Shown here: in pieces, positions 63,949 to 64,000 of the stretch
Layout of the letters: every line of letters begins with the position of its first letter
Position numbering within the stretch: the first letter of the stretch is position 1
Assembly: GCA_922989275.2 (NCBI GenBank)
Contig: OV277864.1
Coordinates: 25,059,550-25,123,549, forward strand
Origin: Gari tellinella
Lineage: Eukaryota > Mollusca > Bivalvia > Cardiida > Psammobiidae
DNA: 64,000 nt
Direction of reading: 5' to 3'
Notes under the pieces: model-generated
What the model was told of the DNA's origin: nothing
Databases searched by the model: none
Seen by the model: the letters and a program-made list of their open reading frames with translations, nothing else
Made by a program: the position numbers and the translations under genes

Positions 63949-64000
63949 TACAATGGAGAATGTGTTATTCTTTCCCGTTTAAACGCAAACGTACGCAAAC
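63949..64000 (-). mobile_element. Fam-A MITE, cut by the window end
   Basis: TACAATGGAGAATGTGTTAT and TCCCGTTTAAACGCAAACGT, the Fam-A right end read inward. Confidence 0.8.

Noticed and set aside
1..64000. CRISPR arrays, bacterial operons or prophage
   Set aside because: The spaced hairpin repeats are dispersed transposon copies with TSD-like ends, and the gene content is eukaryotic.
1..64000. LTR retrotransposon or integrated virus
   Set aside because: No paired direct LTRs, primer-binding site, integrase or capsid-like frame was seen.

Overview
The window looks like transposon-dense intergenic or intronic DNA from a metazoan, most likely a bivalve mollusc. It is AT-rich, has no bacterial-style gene packing and no operons. 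The repeat at 54.3-54.9 kb, with ACGACGGAC-rich DNA and a terminal TAGCTCAC/GTGAGCTA hairpin, resembles repeats I remember from bivalve genomes. The hairpin MITEs remind me of dreissenid mussel DNA, but that is recollection only, with no search behind it. I find no host gene that I can identify. Three short host-like candidates are listed with low confidence: a 133-bp exon candidate, a 22-nt micro-exon candidate, and a TATA-box-led small ORF.

The only long coding regions are two non-LTR retrotransposons. The first lies on the minus strand (17.7-21.6 kb). It has an intact endonuclease-plus-reverse transcriptase ORF2, preceded in the same frame by an ORF1 C-terminal remnant ending in TAG, and is 5'-truncated there. 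The second lies on the plus strand (about 24.4-28.97 kb). It is an apparently full-length CR1/L2-type element with one intact 1103-aa ORF, a 3' UTR holding five hairpin-containing tandem repeats, and a terminal hairpin plus an ATA tail. A third LINE survives only as a C-terminal scrap with an (ATG)n tail at 17.0-17.3 kb.

Much of the rest is miniature inverted-repeat (MITE) and fold-back DNA. I use these working names. Fam-A: TA target, TIR CAGTGGAGAA, about 250 bp. Fam-B: TTAA target, TIR CCCTTTCACTGCC, about 200-240 bp. Fam-C: TTAA target, TIR CCCTTTGAACCCTAG at one end and an end reading CAGGG(T/A)GAAAG(A/G)G at the other, about 250 bp. Fam-D: TTAA target, TIR near CCCTTTACCC, about 250 bp. 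Fam-E: TA target, TIR CAGTAAAACCTCTCTA, about 200 bp. Fam-F: TA target, TIR CAGTGCTCCCTCTCTAC, about 360-405 bp. The TTAA families resemble non-autonomous piggyBac elements and the TA families resemble Tc1/mariner/pogo elements. No transposase gene is present.

The most unusual pattern is modularity. Families with different TIRs and different target sites carry the same or related central hairpin. Core alpha, AAACAGTTTGGAT..GATCAGACGCCG and its complement, sits in Fam-A, Fam-B and Fam-F. Core gamma, with GATCAGAGGGCTCC, sits in Fam-C. Core delta, with AAAGTAAAGCAGAATG, sits in Fam-D and in a hAT-like element. TTAA elements also repeatedly abut and share one TTAA, and nested insertions give a readable order of events.

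Other structures include a 1.27-kb fold-back element (1.5-2.8 kb), a 680-bp element packed with about 22 ACCGAT/ATCGGT hexamers (13.24-13.92 kb), a 990-bp composite of two tandem 393-bp units (48.96-49.95 kb), and three long near-perfect palindromes (35.1, 37.9 and 62.2 kb). Coordinates were read by eye, so termini of degenerate copies are approximate.
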